From CAZEFK01 sp964511405 (GTDB taxonomy: Bacteria; Pseudomonadota; Alphaproteobacteria; Elsterales; Elsteraceae): a DNA stretch of 35,587 nucleotides. The first letter of the stretch is position 1; every line of letters begins with the position of its first letter. Positions 17,574 through 26,891 of this stretch are shown here, piece by piece. A model generated the notes under the pieces. It was not told where the DNA came from. It did not search any database and saw only the letters and a program-made list of their open reading frames with translations. The position numbers were made by a program, and so were the translations under genes. The DNA lies in NCBI GenBank assembly GCA_964511405.1, contig CAZEFK010000055.1, positions 1 to 35,587 on the forward strand. Direction: 5' to 3'.

Positions 17574-19637
17574 CTACGCCGCCCGGACACTGCCGACGAA
17601 CTCGGTCACCGCGGCGCGCAAGGTCTCACCATTCGTCGCCAGCGCGCCCGCGGCGGTCAGGACGTGATGGGCAGCCGAGCCCGTCCGGCCGGCGGCCGCC
17701 GAGATGTCGTGGATGTTGGCCGTGACCTCGGAGGTCCCGGCGGCGGCCTGCTGGACGTTGCGGGCGATGTCCTGGGTCGCGGTCCCCTGGGCCTCGACCG
17801 CCGCGGCGATGGTTCCGGCGACCGCGTTCATCTCGCCGACGATGTCGCCCACCCGCTGCATGGCCACCACCGCCTCGCCGCTGCGGGCCCGGATGGCGCT
17901 GACCTGCTCGGCGACCTCCCCGGTGGCCCGGGCCGTCTGGGTGGCCAGGGCCTTGACCTCGGCGGCGACGACGGCGAACCCCTTGCCTTCGGCACCCGCC
18001 CGGGCGGCTTCAATGGTCGCGTTGAGGGCCAGCAGGTTGGTCTGGCCGGCGATGTCGCTGATCAGCTGGATCACGGCGCCGATCCGCTGGGCCGCGTCGG
18101 CCAGGCCGGCCACCGTCCGATTGGTGTCGTCGACCGCCGCCCGCGCCACGCCGGCGATCCGGGAGGAATGGGCGACCTGCCGGCCGATCTCCACGGTCGA
18201 GGAGGCCAGCTCTTCGGACGCCGCCGCGACGGTCTGGACATTGCGCGACATCTGCTCGGCGGCGGCCGCGACGGCCGCGGCGCGGCTGCTCGCCTCCTCG
18301 GTCGTCGTGGTCAACGCCTCGGCGCTCGAGCGCATGTCGGTCGACGCCAGGAAGACCGAGTCCACCACATGCTCCACCGTTCGCTCGAGCGTGTCGGCCA
18401 GCCCGACCATGGCCTGCCGCCGCGCCGTGGCGAGTGCCTGCTCGTCGCGGGACACCTGCTCGGCCCGCAGCCGCTCGGCCTCGATCCGGCCGCGCTTGAA
18501 CGCGTCGACCGAGCGCGCGATCTGGCCGATCTCGTCGCCGCGGTCATGACCGGGGATCGCGATCTCGAGGTCGCCCGCGCCGAGCTTCTGCATCGCCCGG
18601 CTCAAGCGGAGCAGCGGGCGGGTGATGTCCCGCACGATCAGAAGGGCCAGGCCGAGCGCCGCCAGCAGCGTGGCGCCGACCACCGCGCCCGCGATCTCGA
18701 GATCCCGGCGCGCCGCCGCCTCGATGCCGACCGCCGCCTGGTTCAGGTCGGCCGCGAGGGCATCCTCGACCGTCTTCAAGAGGTTGATCCGCGCCGTGGT
18801 CGCCTGGTACCAGGCCGCGCCCTGGACACCGTCCATCCGGCCGTCCAGCCCGCCGTCATAGGCGATCTGGCGCATGCGATCGACCGTGGTCACCACCTCG
18901 GCGGCCATGGTCCGGTCGAACAGCGCGCGCTGGCCCGGCGTCGCGAGCGCCTTGAAGGTCGTGAAATAGCTGTCCTGAAGCGCCTTCTGGCTGACGAAAC
19001 GGCGGTAGACCACGGGCTCGAACTTGCCGACGGCAATCCCGGCCGCCCCGCTCGCCCGCTCCTGCCCGGCGCGCTCCTTGCCCAGCATGAAGCTCGTGTA
19101 AGCACTGATCGCGTTGGTCACGTCGGCGTTGCTGCTGGCCGTGGAGAGCTGGATCGCCACGTCGATCAGCTTGCCGATGGTCGACGTGAAGTAGGCATTG
19201 GACTCCGGAGCCGAGATCGCGAACTGGCTGATCGCCTGCCGCCGCGCCGGCAGCTGGCCGACGGCGTCGAGGGCGTCCGCCAGCGCCTGCATCGCCGACG
19301 GGCCGGCGCTGGCCGGGTCGAGCCGGCCGCGCGCATCGTCGAACGCCACGTGGACGCGGTCGACCTGCAGGCGCTGGGCCGCCAGCTCAGGCCCGAGCTG
19401 GGCCCCTTTCGAGCCGACGAACACGGCGCTGGCCCCGCGCTCCTTCTGCACTTCATGGACGAGGTTGCTGATCTGGGTGACGAACGTCGCCAGGTCCCGC
19501 AGCTGCGCCATGGTCGCCGCCCTGTCGTTGCTCTCCTTGAGGACCTGCCCCGCCGCAACCAGGAACGCCAGGCCCAGGACCCCGATGGCGACGCCGATCC
19601 TGGCCCCGATCTTGAGGGAGTGCATGAGCCTGCTCAT
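17574..19637 (-). CDS. Methyl-accepting chemotaxis protein with NIT sensor domain
   Basis: 687-residue membrane chemoreceptor. The first membrane segment is about 9-30 (IGARIGVAIGVLGLAFLVAA). The periplasmic region of about 290 residues resembles the NIT (nitrate/nitrite-sensing) domain, with ISNLVHEVQKERGASAVFVG near its start. The second membrane segment is near 325-345 (AGAVVGATLLAALGLALLIV), then HAMP, then the coiled-coil signalling domain with the hairpin tip LISDIAGQTNLLALNATIEA and ARAGAEGKGFAVVAAEVKAL. It should feed a CheA/CheW array; no che genes are near. The ATG at 19635-19637 is chosen because GAAGAGG lies six bases upstream; an ATG seven codons earlier is possible. Nitrate sensing itself is family-based inference. 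Confidence 0.92.
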   Translation of the reverse strand: MSRLMHSLKIGARIGVAIGVLGLAFLVAAGQVLKESNDRAATMAQLRDLATFVTQISNLVHEVQKERGASAVFVGSKGAQLGPELAAQRLQVDRVHVAFDDARGRLDPASAGPSAMQALADALDAVGQLPARRQAISQFAISAPESNAYFTSTIGKLIDVAIQLSTASSNADVTNAISAYTSFMLGKERAGQERASGAAGIAVGKFEPVVYRRFVSQKALQDSYFTTFKALATPGQRALFDRTMAAEVVTTVDRMRQIAYDGGLDGRMDGVQGAAWYQATTARINLLKTVEDALAADLNQAAVGIEAAARRDLEIAGAVVGATLLAALGLALLIVRDITRPLLRLSRAMQKLGAGDLEIAIPGHDRGDEIGQIARSVDAFKRGRIEAERLRAEQVSRDEQALATARRQAMVGLADTLERTVEHVVDSVFLASTDMRSSAEALTTTTEEASSRAAAVAAAAEQMSRNVQTVAAASEELASSTVEIGRQVAHSSRIAGVARAAVDDTNRTVAGLADAAQRIGAVIQLISDIAGQTNLLALNATIEAARAGAEGKGFAVVAAEVKALATQTARATGEVAEQVSAIRARSGEAVVAMQRVGDIVGEMNAVAGTIAAAVEAQGTATQDIARNVQQAAAGTSEVTANIHDISAAAGRTGSAAHHVLTAAGALATNGETLRAAVTEFVGSVRAA

Positions 19638-19848
19638 TGAGTGCCTCTTCAGAATCATCCGGCGTCGCGGACTGCCCGCATGACCCCCTTCATATCGCAA
19701 GCTACTTAAGCGAACCCTAAAGTCTTCGAGCATTCCCCGTCGCGGAACAGTCGGTCGTTGCTTGAAACAACAATATCCCCTCAATCTTTCCTTCGAAATT
19801 CATCTATTCTATTTCAAAGCAATGCCAGTGCGGCCACGTTGGCTCTGC

Positions 19849-22197
19849 TTAAGGCCGGCCCGGGAGCACGCGCAGCACCGCGTCCTGGAAGTCCGCGACC
19901 CAGCGCTCCACCTGCCCCAGCGGCTGCGCCCGGATCTGGTCGCGCAGGCCGGCGCGCAGCGGCCGGCGCCGCGCCGTGTCCTCGGCCAGCGCCACCGCCA
20001 GCGACACATAGGCGTCGGGGCTGCGGGCGCACAGCTCGCCCAGTCCGCAATTGGACAGGTTGCTGTAGCTCAGGCGCTCGAAGAAGGCCGGCCCGACCAG
20101 CGTGACCGTGGGCACGCCCATCCACGCCGCCTCGCACGTCGTGGTGCCGCCGGTCTGCGGCAGAGTGTCCAGCGCCACGTCGATGCGGTTGTACCAGGGC
20201 AGGTGCCCGCCCCGCGCCTCGATGAAGTCGATGCGCTCGCCGCCGATGCCGTGCCGGGCGAACTCGCGGCGGATATTGTCGACGAAGCGCGGCACCCCGC
20301 CTTCCGGCCGCACGAACAGGAAGCGGCTGCCCGCCACCGCCTGCATCGCCCGCGCCCACAGCGCGATCCCGGCCCGGGTATATTTCAGCGGGTTGTTCAT
20401 GGTGCCGAAGGTCACCACGCCGGTGCGGTCGGCCGGCAGCCCGGGCTCGACCGGCTCGGGCACGAAGCCCAGGCGGCCGCCGACCGCGACCCAGCTGTGG
20501 GGCAGCTCGAACGGCCGTTCGATCAGCAGCGCCGGCTCGGGCGGCTTGAGATAGGGGTCGACCAAGTTGAAGTCGATGCGGCCGAGGCCGCTGGAATGCG
20601 GATAGGCCAGCCAACTGCACTGCAGCGGCGCCGGCTTCCAGGCCAGCACGGTCAGGCGGTTGAGATGGGTGGAGCCGCCCAGGTCGAACAGGATGTCCAG
20701 GCCGTCGTCGGCGATCGCCTGCGCCACCTGCTGGTCCGAGGCTGATGCGATCACCCGGAAGCGGTCGGCCAGGCCGGCCAGGGTCTGCTGCACCGGATCG
20801 GGGGCGCCGGGATAGAAGGAATAGGCGAACAGCTCGAACCTGTTGCGGTCGTACAGCTCGAACAGCGGCAAGGCGAAATAGGCGATCGGGTGGTTGCGCA
20901 GGTCGGACGACATCAGGCCGATCCGCACCTTGGCGCCGCCGCCGCGCCCCGGCCGCCGCAGCCGTTCGGGGACGGCCGCGGCCTCGACCCGCTCGCCCCA
21001 CAGCCGGTGCATGGCAATCAGGTCCCGGCGATCGCGGTCGGTCTCGACCCGGCCCAGCTGGTTGTGCAGGGCAGCGACCTGGTTGCCTTCGGCCCAGTGC
21101 CGCATCAACCCGGCCATGGGCGGCAGGCGCGCCAGGGCGTCGAAATCGGCCGTCTTCAGGAACACCGACTGCAGCCCGAAGGCGACCGGCTGCAGCTCGC
21201 CGCCGGCGTCCAGCAGCGCGCGGCCCAGATCCGCGGCCTCGGTGATGCGGTCGCGCTCGTCGGGGCCGCGGGTGTTCTGCAGCGACCACAGCAGCGTGGC
21301 CGCGGTGCGCCGGTCCTCGGGCGCCAGGGCCCAGGCCCGGCGCAGCAGCGGATTGGCGCCGGCCGGGTCGTCCTGATGCAGCGCCTTCAGCTCGCCGAGC
21401 TCGGCCAGCACCGGCGCCGCCGGCGGCCGGGCCGCCAGCCAGGCCTCCAGGGCCGCGACGGCCTCGGGGATTCGGCCCATCACCTTCAGCATGCGCGCCC
21501 GGCGCTGGACGAACTCGGCGTTGCCCGGCGCGTCGGCGATGGCCCGGGCCAGCGCGGCCAGGGCCTCGTCGCCGCGGTCCAGCCGGAACAGCGCCACGGC
21601 CCGGTCGGCGCGAGCGTCGGACTGGCCGGGATCGAGCTCCAGCGCCCGGTCCAGTTCGACCAACGCCGCGGCGAAGTCCTCTGCCTGCAGCAGCGCCAGC
21701 CCGACATGGCGGAGCGCCAAGCCGCTGCGGGGCTGCAGGCGGGCGGCGGCGCGGAACGAGGCCAGCGCGTCGCGCGGGTCGCCGCGCGCGAGCTGCGCGT
21801 TGCCGAGGTTGATCCACAACGCAAAGCCTTTGCGATCCACGGTCAGCGCCCGGCGCAGCACGGCCACCGCCTCGGCCGGCTTGCCCACGGTCTTCAGCAC
21901 CACGCCCAGAAGGTTGAGCGCGGCCGGCGAGCGCGGCAGGGCCCGCGCCAGGCGCCGCGCCTCGGCCTCGGCACCGGCCAGGTCGCGCAGTGCCAGCTGG
22001 CACTGCACCAGCTCGATCGCGGAATCGGGGTCGCGCGGCGCCAAGGCCGCCGCGCGCGCGAAATGGTCGGCCGCCTCGGCCAGCCGGCCCAGCTGCCGAC
22101 AGCAGCGGCCGGCCTCGCGCCGGGCCGCGCCGTCGTCCGGACGCTCGGCCAGCACCGCCAGCCAGCGGGCCAGCGCGGCCGCCGGATCGGCGGTCAC
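19849..22197 (-). CDS. TPR-containing glycosyltransferase family 41 (O-GlcNAc transferase/SPINDLY-like)
   Basis: 782 residues. Residues 1 to about 370 carry tetratricopeptide repeats (for example RKGFALWINLGNAQLARGDP, then LALRHVGLALLQAEDFAAAL). The C-terminal half is a GT41 catalytic region: LMSSDLRNHPIAYFALPLFE, FDLGGSTHLNRLTVLAWKPA, TFGTMNNPLKYTRAGIALWA and LDTLPQTGGTTTCEAAWMGV. Bacterial members transfer a sugar from a nucleotide sugar to protein Ser/Thr, such as flagellin, though most are uncharacterised. The GTG start (22195-22197) overlaps the prmA stop as GTGA. No flagellar or polysaccharide genes are nearby, so the acceptor is unknown. Confidence 0.9.
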   Translation of the reverse strand: MTADPAAALARWLAVLAERPDDGAARREAGRCCRQLGRLAEAADHFARAAALAPRDPDSAIELVQCQLALRDLAGAEAEARRLARALPRSPAALNLLGVVLKTVGKPAEAVAVLRRALTVDRKGFALWINLGNAQLARGDPRDALASFRAAARLQPRSGLALRHVGLALLQAEDFAAALVELDRALELDPGQSDARADRAVALFRLDRGDEALAALARAIADAPGNAEFVQRRARMLKVMGRIPEAVAALEAWLAARPPAAPVLAELGELKALHQDDPAGANPLLRRAWALAPEDRRTAATLLWSLQNTRGPDERDRITEAADLGRALLDAGGELQPVAFGLQSVFLKTADFDALARLPPMAGLMRHWAEGNQVAALHNQLGRVETDRDRRDLIAMHRLWGERVEAAAVPERLRRPGRGGGAKVRIGLMSSDLRNHPIAYFALPLFELYDRNRFELFAYSFYPGAPDPVQQTLAGLADRFRVIASASDQQVAQAIADDGLDILFDLGGSTHLNRLTVLAWKPAPLQCSWLAYPHSSGLGRIDFNLVDPYLKPPEPALLIERPFELPHSWVAVGGRLGFVPEPVEPGLPADRTGVVTFGTMNNPLKYTRAGIALWARAMQAVAGSRFLFVRPEGGVPRFVDNIRREFARHGIGGERIDFIEARGGHLPWYNRIDVALDTLPQTGGTTTCEAAWMGVPTVTLVGPAFFERLSYSNLSNCGLGELCARSPDAYVSLAVALAEDTARRRPLRAGLRDQIRAQPLGQVERWVADFQDAVLRVLPGRP

Positions 22198-23084
22198 CGG
22201 CAGCCGCGGCGGCGCAACACCAGGGTCGACCAGCCGTCGCGCCGCTCGCGTGAGACCAGCGCCAGGCGCTGGGCCTTGTGGGCGGCCAGCACCTGCGCCT
22301 CTTGGCCGACCAGCAGACCCGAGAGCACGGCGACGCCGCCGCGCGCCAGGTACCGCCGCAAATCAGGCGCCATCCGGCACAGCGGCCGGGCCAGGATGTT
22401 GGCGGCGATCAGGTCGTAGGGCCGGCCCCGCCGGATCCAGGGCGCGGCATAGCCGGCCGAGCGGCCGGCGCGCACCAGCCCGGCCACCCGGTTGAGGCGG
22501 ACATTCTCACGCGTCACCCGCACCGCCTCGGCGTCGATGTCGGCGGCGATAACCGGCACATGCCACAGCTTGGCCGCCCCCATGGCCAGGATGCCCGACC
22601 CGCAGCCGACGTCCAGGATGCGACGCGGCTTCGCCCGCCGCGCCAGCCGCTCGAAGGCCGCCAGGCAGCCGCGCGTGGTCGCGTGCTCGCCCGAGCCGAA
22701 CGCGGTGGCGGCGTCGACCAGCAGCGCGATGCGGCCGGGCCTGGATCCGGGCTCGATGTGGCTGCCGTGGATGTAGAACCGGCCCAGCCCCAGCGCCGGG
22801 AAGTCCTCGCGGTTCTTGCGCAGCCAGTCGACCGGCGGCAGCGGTGCGATATGGTGGGGCGGGAGGGCGATGCCCAGCGCCGCGGCCGCGCCGCGCAGGG
22901 CGCCCGCCACGGCGTCGGGGTCGGGCGGGTCGAGGCAATAGGCTTCCAGGCGCCAGTCGCCGCCCGGCACGATCTCGAACGCGGCGATCGCCACGGCGAA
23001 GGAGTCGAGCGCCTCGCCCCAGGCCTGGACGTGGGCCTGGGCGGTGATCAGCTCGATCTTGTAGCCCTGCGGATTCGGGTTCAT
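22194..23084 (-). CDS. prmA: Ribosomal protein L11 methyltransferase
   Basis: 296-residue class I SAM-dependent methyltransferase that methylates ribosomal protein L11. The SAM motif is ILDVGCGSGILAMGAAKLWH. The PrmA signatures AFGSGEHATTRGCLAAFERL and DLIAANILARPLCRMAPDLR (NILARPL at the NPPY-equivalent position) are clear. The N-terminal substrate-recognition domain occupies about 1-120. The ATG (23082-23084) overlaps the uvrD stop as ATGA, and its stop overlaps the GT41 gene. This makes a compact three-gene operon of unrelated functions. Confidence 0.93.
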   Translation of the reverse strand: MNPNPQGYKIELITAQAHVQAWGEALDSFAVAIAAFEIVPGGDWRLEAYCLDPPDPDAVAGALRGAAAALGIALPPHHIAPLPPVDWLRKNREDFPALGLGRFYIHGSHIEPGSRPGRIALLVDAATAFGSGEHATTRGCLAAFERLARRAKPRRILDVGCGSGILAMGAAKLWHVPVIAADIDAEAVRVTRENVRLNRVAGLVRAGRSAGYAAPWIRRGRPYDLIAANILARPLCRMAPDLRRYLARGGVAVLSGLLVGQEAQVLAAHKAQRLALVSRERRDGWSTLVLRRRGCR

Positions 23085-25321
23085 GCCGGCTCCACGAAAC
23101 CGGCCATGACGCGCTTGGCGCCGGCCTTGTCGAAGTCGATCTCCAGCCGGTCGCCATCGGCGGATACTACCGTGCCCGGCCCGAACTTCTGGTGGAAGAT
23201 GCGGGCGCCGGGCGCGTAGGCCTGGCTCGGCCGGGGTGCCGCGATCGCGCTGGCGTCGATGGTGGGCGCGCCGCGGTAGCGCGGCGCCGCGGTCCCGCGA
23301 GCCGCGCCCCAGCTCCACTGGGTCGCGGTCGGCTGATTGGCGAAGCCGCGCGCCAGGCCCGATTCGGCGACCACGTCGATATGCTCGGCCGGCAGCTCGG
23401 CCAGGAACCGCGACGGCAGGGCACTGCGCCACTCGGCATGGACGCGGCGGTTGGCGGCGTAGCTGATGAAGGAGCGGCGGCGCGCCCGGGTGATGCCGAC
23501 ATAGGCCAGCCGCCGCTCCTCCTCCAGCCCCTTGAGGCCGGTGTCGTCGAGGGCGCGCTGGTTGGGGAACAGCCCTTCCTCCCAGCCGGGCAGGAACACC
23601 ACGTCGAACTCCAGCCCCTTGGCGGCGTGCAGGGTCATCAGCGCGATCTGGTCGCCCTGGGCGTCGTCATTGCGCTCGGTGACCAGACTGACATGGTCCA
23701 GGAACCCCTCCAGGCTTTCGAACTCCTCGATCGCGGTCACCAGCTCCTTGAGGTTCTCCAGGCGGCCCGGCGCCTCGGGCGACTTGTCGGCCTGGAGCAT
23801 GGCGGTGTAGCCGCTCTCGTCCAGCACGATGCCGGCCAGCTCGCCGGGCGCCAGGCCGTCGGCCACCCGCCGCCAGCGGTCGAGGTCGGCGAGGAATGCG
23901 GCCAGCGCCCGCCGCGCCTGCGGCTTGAGCTCGTCGGTCCCGGCCAGGCCGTGGGCGGCGCCGATCAGCGACGTACCGCCGGCGCGCGCCGCCCGGTGCA
24001 GCAGCTGCAGGCTGGAGTCGCCGAGGCCGCGGCGCGGCAGGTTGATGATGCGCTCGCACGCCAGGTCGTCGTCGGGCTGGGCGATCAGGCGCAGATAGGC
24101 GATGGCGTCGCGGATCTCGGCGCGCTCGTAGAAGCGCAGGCCGCCGAACACGCGGTAGGGCACGCCCAGGGTCAGCAGCCGCTCCTCGAACTCCCGGGTC
24201 TGGAAACCGGCGCGCACCAGGATCGCCATGGCGCCGAGCGGCACCCCGGCGCGCTGCAGCGCCTCGATATGGTCGCCGACCTGGCGGGCCTCTTCGATGC
24301 CGTCCCAGGCGCCTGTCACGGTCACCCGCTCGCCCTGGTCCGAGGCCGTCCACAGGGTCTTGCCCAGACGGCCCTGATTGTGCGCGATCAGCCCGGCAGC
24401 GGCGCCCAGGATGTGGCCCGTGGACCGGTAATTCTGCTCCAGCCGGATCACCGCGGCGCCCGGAAAGTCGGCCTCGAAACGCAGGATGTTGCCGACCTCG
24501 GCGCCGCGCCAGCCATAGATCGACTGGTCGTCGTCACCGACGCAGCAGATGTTGCCGTGGGCCTGCGCCAGCAGCCGCAGCCATAGGTACTGGGCGACGT
24601 TGGCGTCCTGGTACTCGTCGACCAGGATGTAGCGGAACTTGTCCTGCCAGGTCTTGAGTACCGCCGGATTCGACTGGAACAGCTTGATCGCGTGCAGCAG
24701 CAGGTCGCCGAAGTCGCAGGCGTTGAGGGTGCGCAGCCGCTCCTGGTAGGCCCGGTACAGGGCCACGAGGCGGCCGCCGGCCAGGTCGCCGGCGTCGCTG
24801 CCCGACACGCCCTCGGGCGTCAGCCCGCGGTCCTTCCAGCGCTCGATGGCGCCCAGCAGGACGCGCGCCGGCCAGCGCTTCTCGTCGACGCCCTCGGCCT
24901 GCATCAGCTGCTTGATCAGCCGGATCTGGTCGTCGGTGTCGAGGATGGTGAAGTTCGAGCGCAGCTCCACCAGCTCGGCATGGCGGCGCAGGATGCGCGC
25001 GGCCAGGGCGTGGAAGGTGCCGAGCCACAGGTCCTCGGCCATGCCGCCGATGAGGCCGGCCACGCGCTCGCGCATCTCGCGCGCCGCCTTGTTGGTGAAG
25101 GTCACCGCCAGCACCTGGCTGGGCCAGCATTTGCGCTGGCCGATCAGGTGCGCCAGGCGGGTGGTGAGCACGCGGGTCTTGCCGGTGCCGGCGCCGGCCA
25201 GCACCAGCACCGGGCCGTCGAGGGCGGCGACCGCCGCGGCCTGGGCGGGGTTGAGCGTGGCCAGCAAGGGCGAGGCGGCGAGGCCGCCGGGAGGGCTGGG
25301 GTGGGTGCTGTCGGGAGCCAT
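23081..25321 (-). CDS. uvrD: UvrD/PcrA-type 3'-5' DNA helicase
   Basis: 746-residue superfamily 1A helicase for nucleotide excision and mismatch repair and removal of nucleoprotein blocks. Motifs in order: Q-motif LNPAQAAAV, Walker A VLAGAGTGKTRVLTTRLAHL, Ia AVTFTNKAAREMRERV, II ILVDEYQDANVAQYLWLRLL, III CVGDDDQSIYGWRGAEVGNI, IV VIRLEQNYRST, V LMTLHAAKGLEFDVVFLPGW, VI RRLAYVGITRARR. The C-terminal region ends with the PcrA-type tail (YAPGARIFHQKFGPGTVVSA). The ATG at 25321 gives the expected length. It heads the operon with prmA and the GT41 gene. It diverges from the EAL response-regulator gene. Confidence 0.95.
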   Translation of the reverse strand: MAPDSTHPSPPGGLAASPLLATLNPAQAAAVAALDGPVLVLAGAGTGKTRVLTTRLAHLIGQRKCWPSQVLAVTFTNKAAREMRERVAGLIGGMAEDLWLGTFHALAARILRRHAELVELRSNFTILDTDDQIRLIKQLMQAEGVDEKRWPARVLLGAIERWKDRGLTPEGVSGSDAGDLAGGRLVALYRAYQERLRTLNACDFGDLLLHAIKLFQSNPAVLKTWQDKFRYILVDEYQDANVAQYLWLRLLAQAHGNICCVGDDDQSIYGWRGAEVGNILRFEADFPGAAVIRLEQNYRSTGHILGAAAGLIAHNQGRLGKTLWTASDQGERVTVTGAWDGIEEARQVGDHIEALQRAGVPLGAMAILVRAGFQTREFEERLLTLGVPYRVFGGLRFYERAEIRDAIAYLRLIAQPDDDLACERIINLPRRGLGDSSLQLLHRAARAGGTSLIGAAHGLAGTDELKPQARRALAAFLADLDRWRRVADGLAPGELAGIVLDESGYTAMLQADKSPEAPGRLENLKELVTAIEEFESLEGFLDHVSLVTERNDDAQGDQIALMTLHAAKGLEFDVVFLPGWEEGLFPNQRALDDTGLKGLEEERRLAYVGITRARRRSFISYAANRRVHAEWRSALPSRFLAELPAEHIDVVAESGLARGFANQPTATQWSWGAARGTAAPRYRGAPTIDASAIAAPRPSQAYAPGARIFHQKFGPGTVVSADGDRLEIDFDKAGAKRVMAGFVEPA

Positions 25322-25598
25322 CGGGCCATCATATAGCGCCGCGCCGGGCGGCGCGCACCCCGCAGCGCCGCCGCGGCGATCGCCGGGCGCCGGCCCGGAT
25401 GGGCGCCGCGAATCGCCTCGACAGCCGAGACGGCATCGCGATCATCGCTATTATATTTATAGTATTCTATTCGTCATACGGCCTGCAGCATCTTGTTCAA
25501 CGACTGTTAACGGTCGCGCGCTGCATAATGCGGACACGCTTGCGACTGGCATTCATTTGCACAAAAACAACCCGAGCAGCCCGATCAAGGATCGAGCC

Positions 25599-26831
25599 AT
25601 GGCCACGCCCTCCGGCCCGGCATTCCGGGCTCTGATTATCGAAGACCACGCCTTCCAGCGCAGTATTGCCGCCCAGATCCTGGGCAATTGCGGCGCGAAT
25701 GAAGTCCTGGAGGCTGGCGACGGCGCCAGTGCCTTGGCCAAGATCGGCCAAGATCCGCGGATCGACCTGCTGCTGTGCGATCTCAACATGCCCGGGATGG
25801 ACGGCCTGGCGTTCCTGCGCCACATCGCCGAGCAGCAGGTGTGCTGCTCGGTCATCCTGGTCAGCGCGCTCGAGCCCGCCATTCTCAAGACCGCCGAAGT
25901 GATGGCCAAGAGTTATGGCCTGCGGATCCTGGGCATCGTCGAAAAGCCGCTGTCGCTGGCCAAGCTGATGCCGCTCGTGCTGCGCCATTTCAGCCAGAAC
26001 GCGGTGGCGGCGCGGCCGCCGCCGCCGGTGTCGGCCGATGATGTGGCCGCGGGCCTCGAGCGCGGTGAATTCGTGCCCTATTTCCAGCCCAAGGTCGACT
26101 TGAAGAGCGGCGCCCTGGCCGGAGTCGAGGCGCTGCTGCGCTGGCGGCATCCCCGGCACGGCCACGTCCCGCCGACCACCTTCGTGCCGGTGATGGAGAC
26201 GAACGGCCTGGTCACGGCGGCGACCTTCGGCCTGGTCGAGACCGTGCTGGCGCAGTGCCGCGACTGGCAGCGGGCCGGCCTGGACATCCCGGTGGCGGTC
26301 AACATCTCGGTCGAGTCGCTGAGCGACACGGCCCTGGCCGACCGCCTGGAGGCCCTCGTCCACGCCGCCGGCCTCACGCCCAAGGCGCTATGCCTGGAAG
26401 TGACCGAGACCGTCGCCATGACCGACCTCGGTCATGCCCTGGAGACGCTGGCGCGCTGCCGCATGAAGGGCTTCGGCCTGTCGATCGACGACTACGGCAC
26501 CGGCTTCTCGTCGATGCAGCAGCTGACGCGCCTGCCGGTCGGCGAGATCAAGATCGACCAGGGCTTCGTGACCGGCGCCGCCGGCGCCCCGGTGCTGGCC
26601 GCCCTGATCGAGACCACCGTGGCCATGGCCCGCCGGCTTCGGCTCAAGACCGTCGCCGAGGGGGTCGAGACCGCCGAGGACTGGACCCTGGTCTCGCAAT
26701 TGGGCTGCGACGTGGCGCAGGGCTTCTTCATCGCCCGGCCGATGCCGGGCGAGGCCATCCCCGACTGGCACACCACCTGGCGGGCCGCCTACAGCCCGCC
26801 GCCGGCCAGCCAGGCGGCGCCGCGCCGGTAG
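25599..26831 (+). CDS. Response regulator with EAL c-di-GMP phosphodiesterase domain
   Basis: 410 residues. The receiver domain (1 to about 130) has the acidic pair E15/D16 (IIEDH), phospho-acceptor D61 (LLLCDLNMPGMDG), S89 (LVSALEP) and K116 (VEKP). The EAL domain (about 150-395) keeps the catalytic set: E177-A-L, N235 (VNIS), E267 (CLEVTET), D297-D298 (IDDYGTGF), K318 (IKID) and E354 (AEGVET). It should therefore hydrolyse c-di-GMP under control of an unidentified histidine kinase. The ATG is preceded by AAGGA. It stands alone, divergent from uvrD, with an AT-rich upstream region (25448-25475). No partner kinase is adjacent. Confidence 0.93.
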   Translation: MATPSGPAFRALIIEDHAFQRSIAAQILGNCGANEVLEAGDGASALAKIGQDPRIDLLLCDLNMPGMDGLAFLRHIAEQQVCCSVILVSALEPAILKTAEVMAKSYGLRILGIVEKPLSLAKLMPLVLRHFSQNAVAARPPPPVSADDVAAGLERGEFVPYFQPKVDLKSGALAGVEALLRWRHPRHGHVPPTTFVPVMETNGLVTAATFGLVETVLAQCRDWQRAGLDIPVAVNISVESLSDTALADRLEALVHAAGLTPKALCLEVTETVAMTDLGHALETLARCRMKGFGLSIDDYGTGFSSMQQLTRLPVGEIKIDQGFVTGAAGAPVLAALIETTVAMARRLRLKTVAEGVETAEDWTLVSQLGCDVAQGFFIARPMPGEAIPDWHTTWRAAYSPPPASQAAPRR

Positions 26832-26891
26832 GGCGCCTCGACCGCCGCGCCCGCCAACCCCGGCATATCGCGCTTCACCGTGTAGCCGATC

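Noticed and set aside
17211..19640. Plus-strand open frame of about 800 codons opposite the chemoreceptor gene
   Set aside because: It is antisense to a clear methyl-accepting chemotaxis gene. Its composition (repeated GDRGDR/RRR patterns) is typical of shadow frames.
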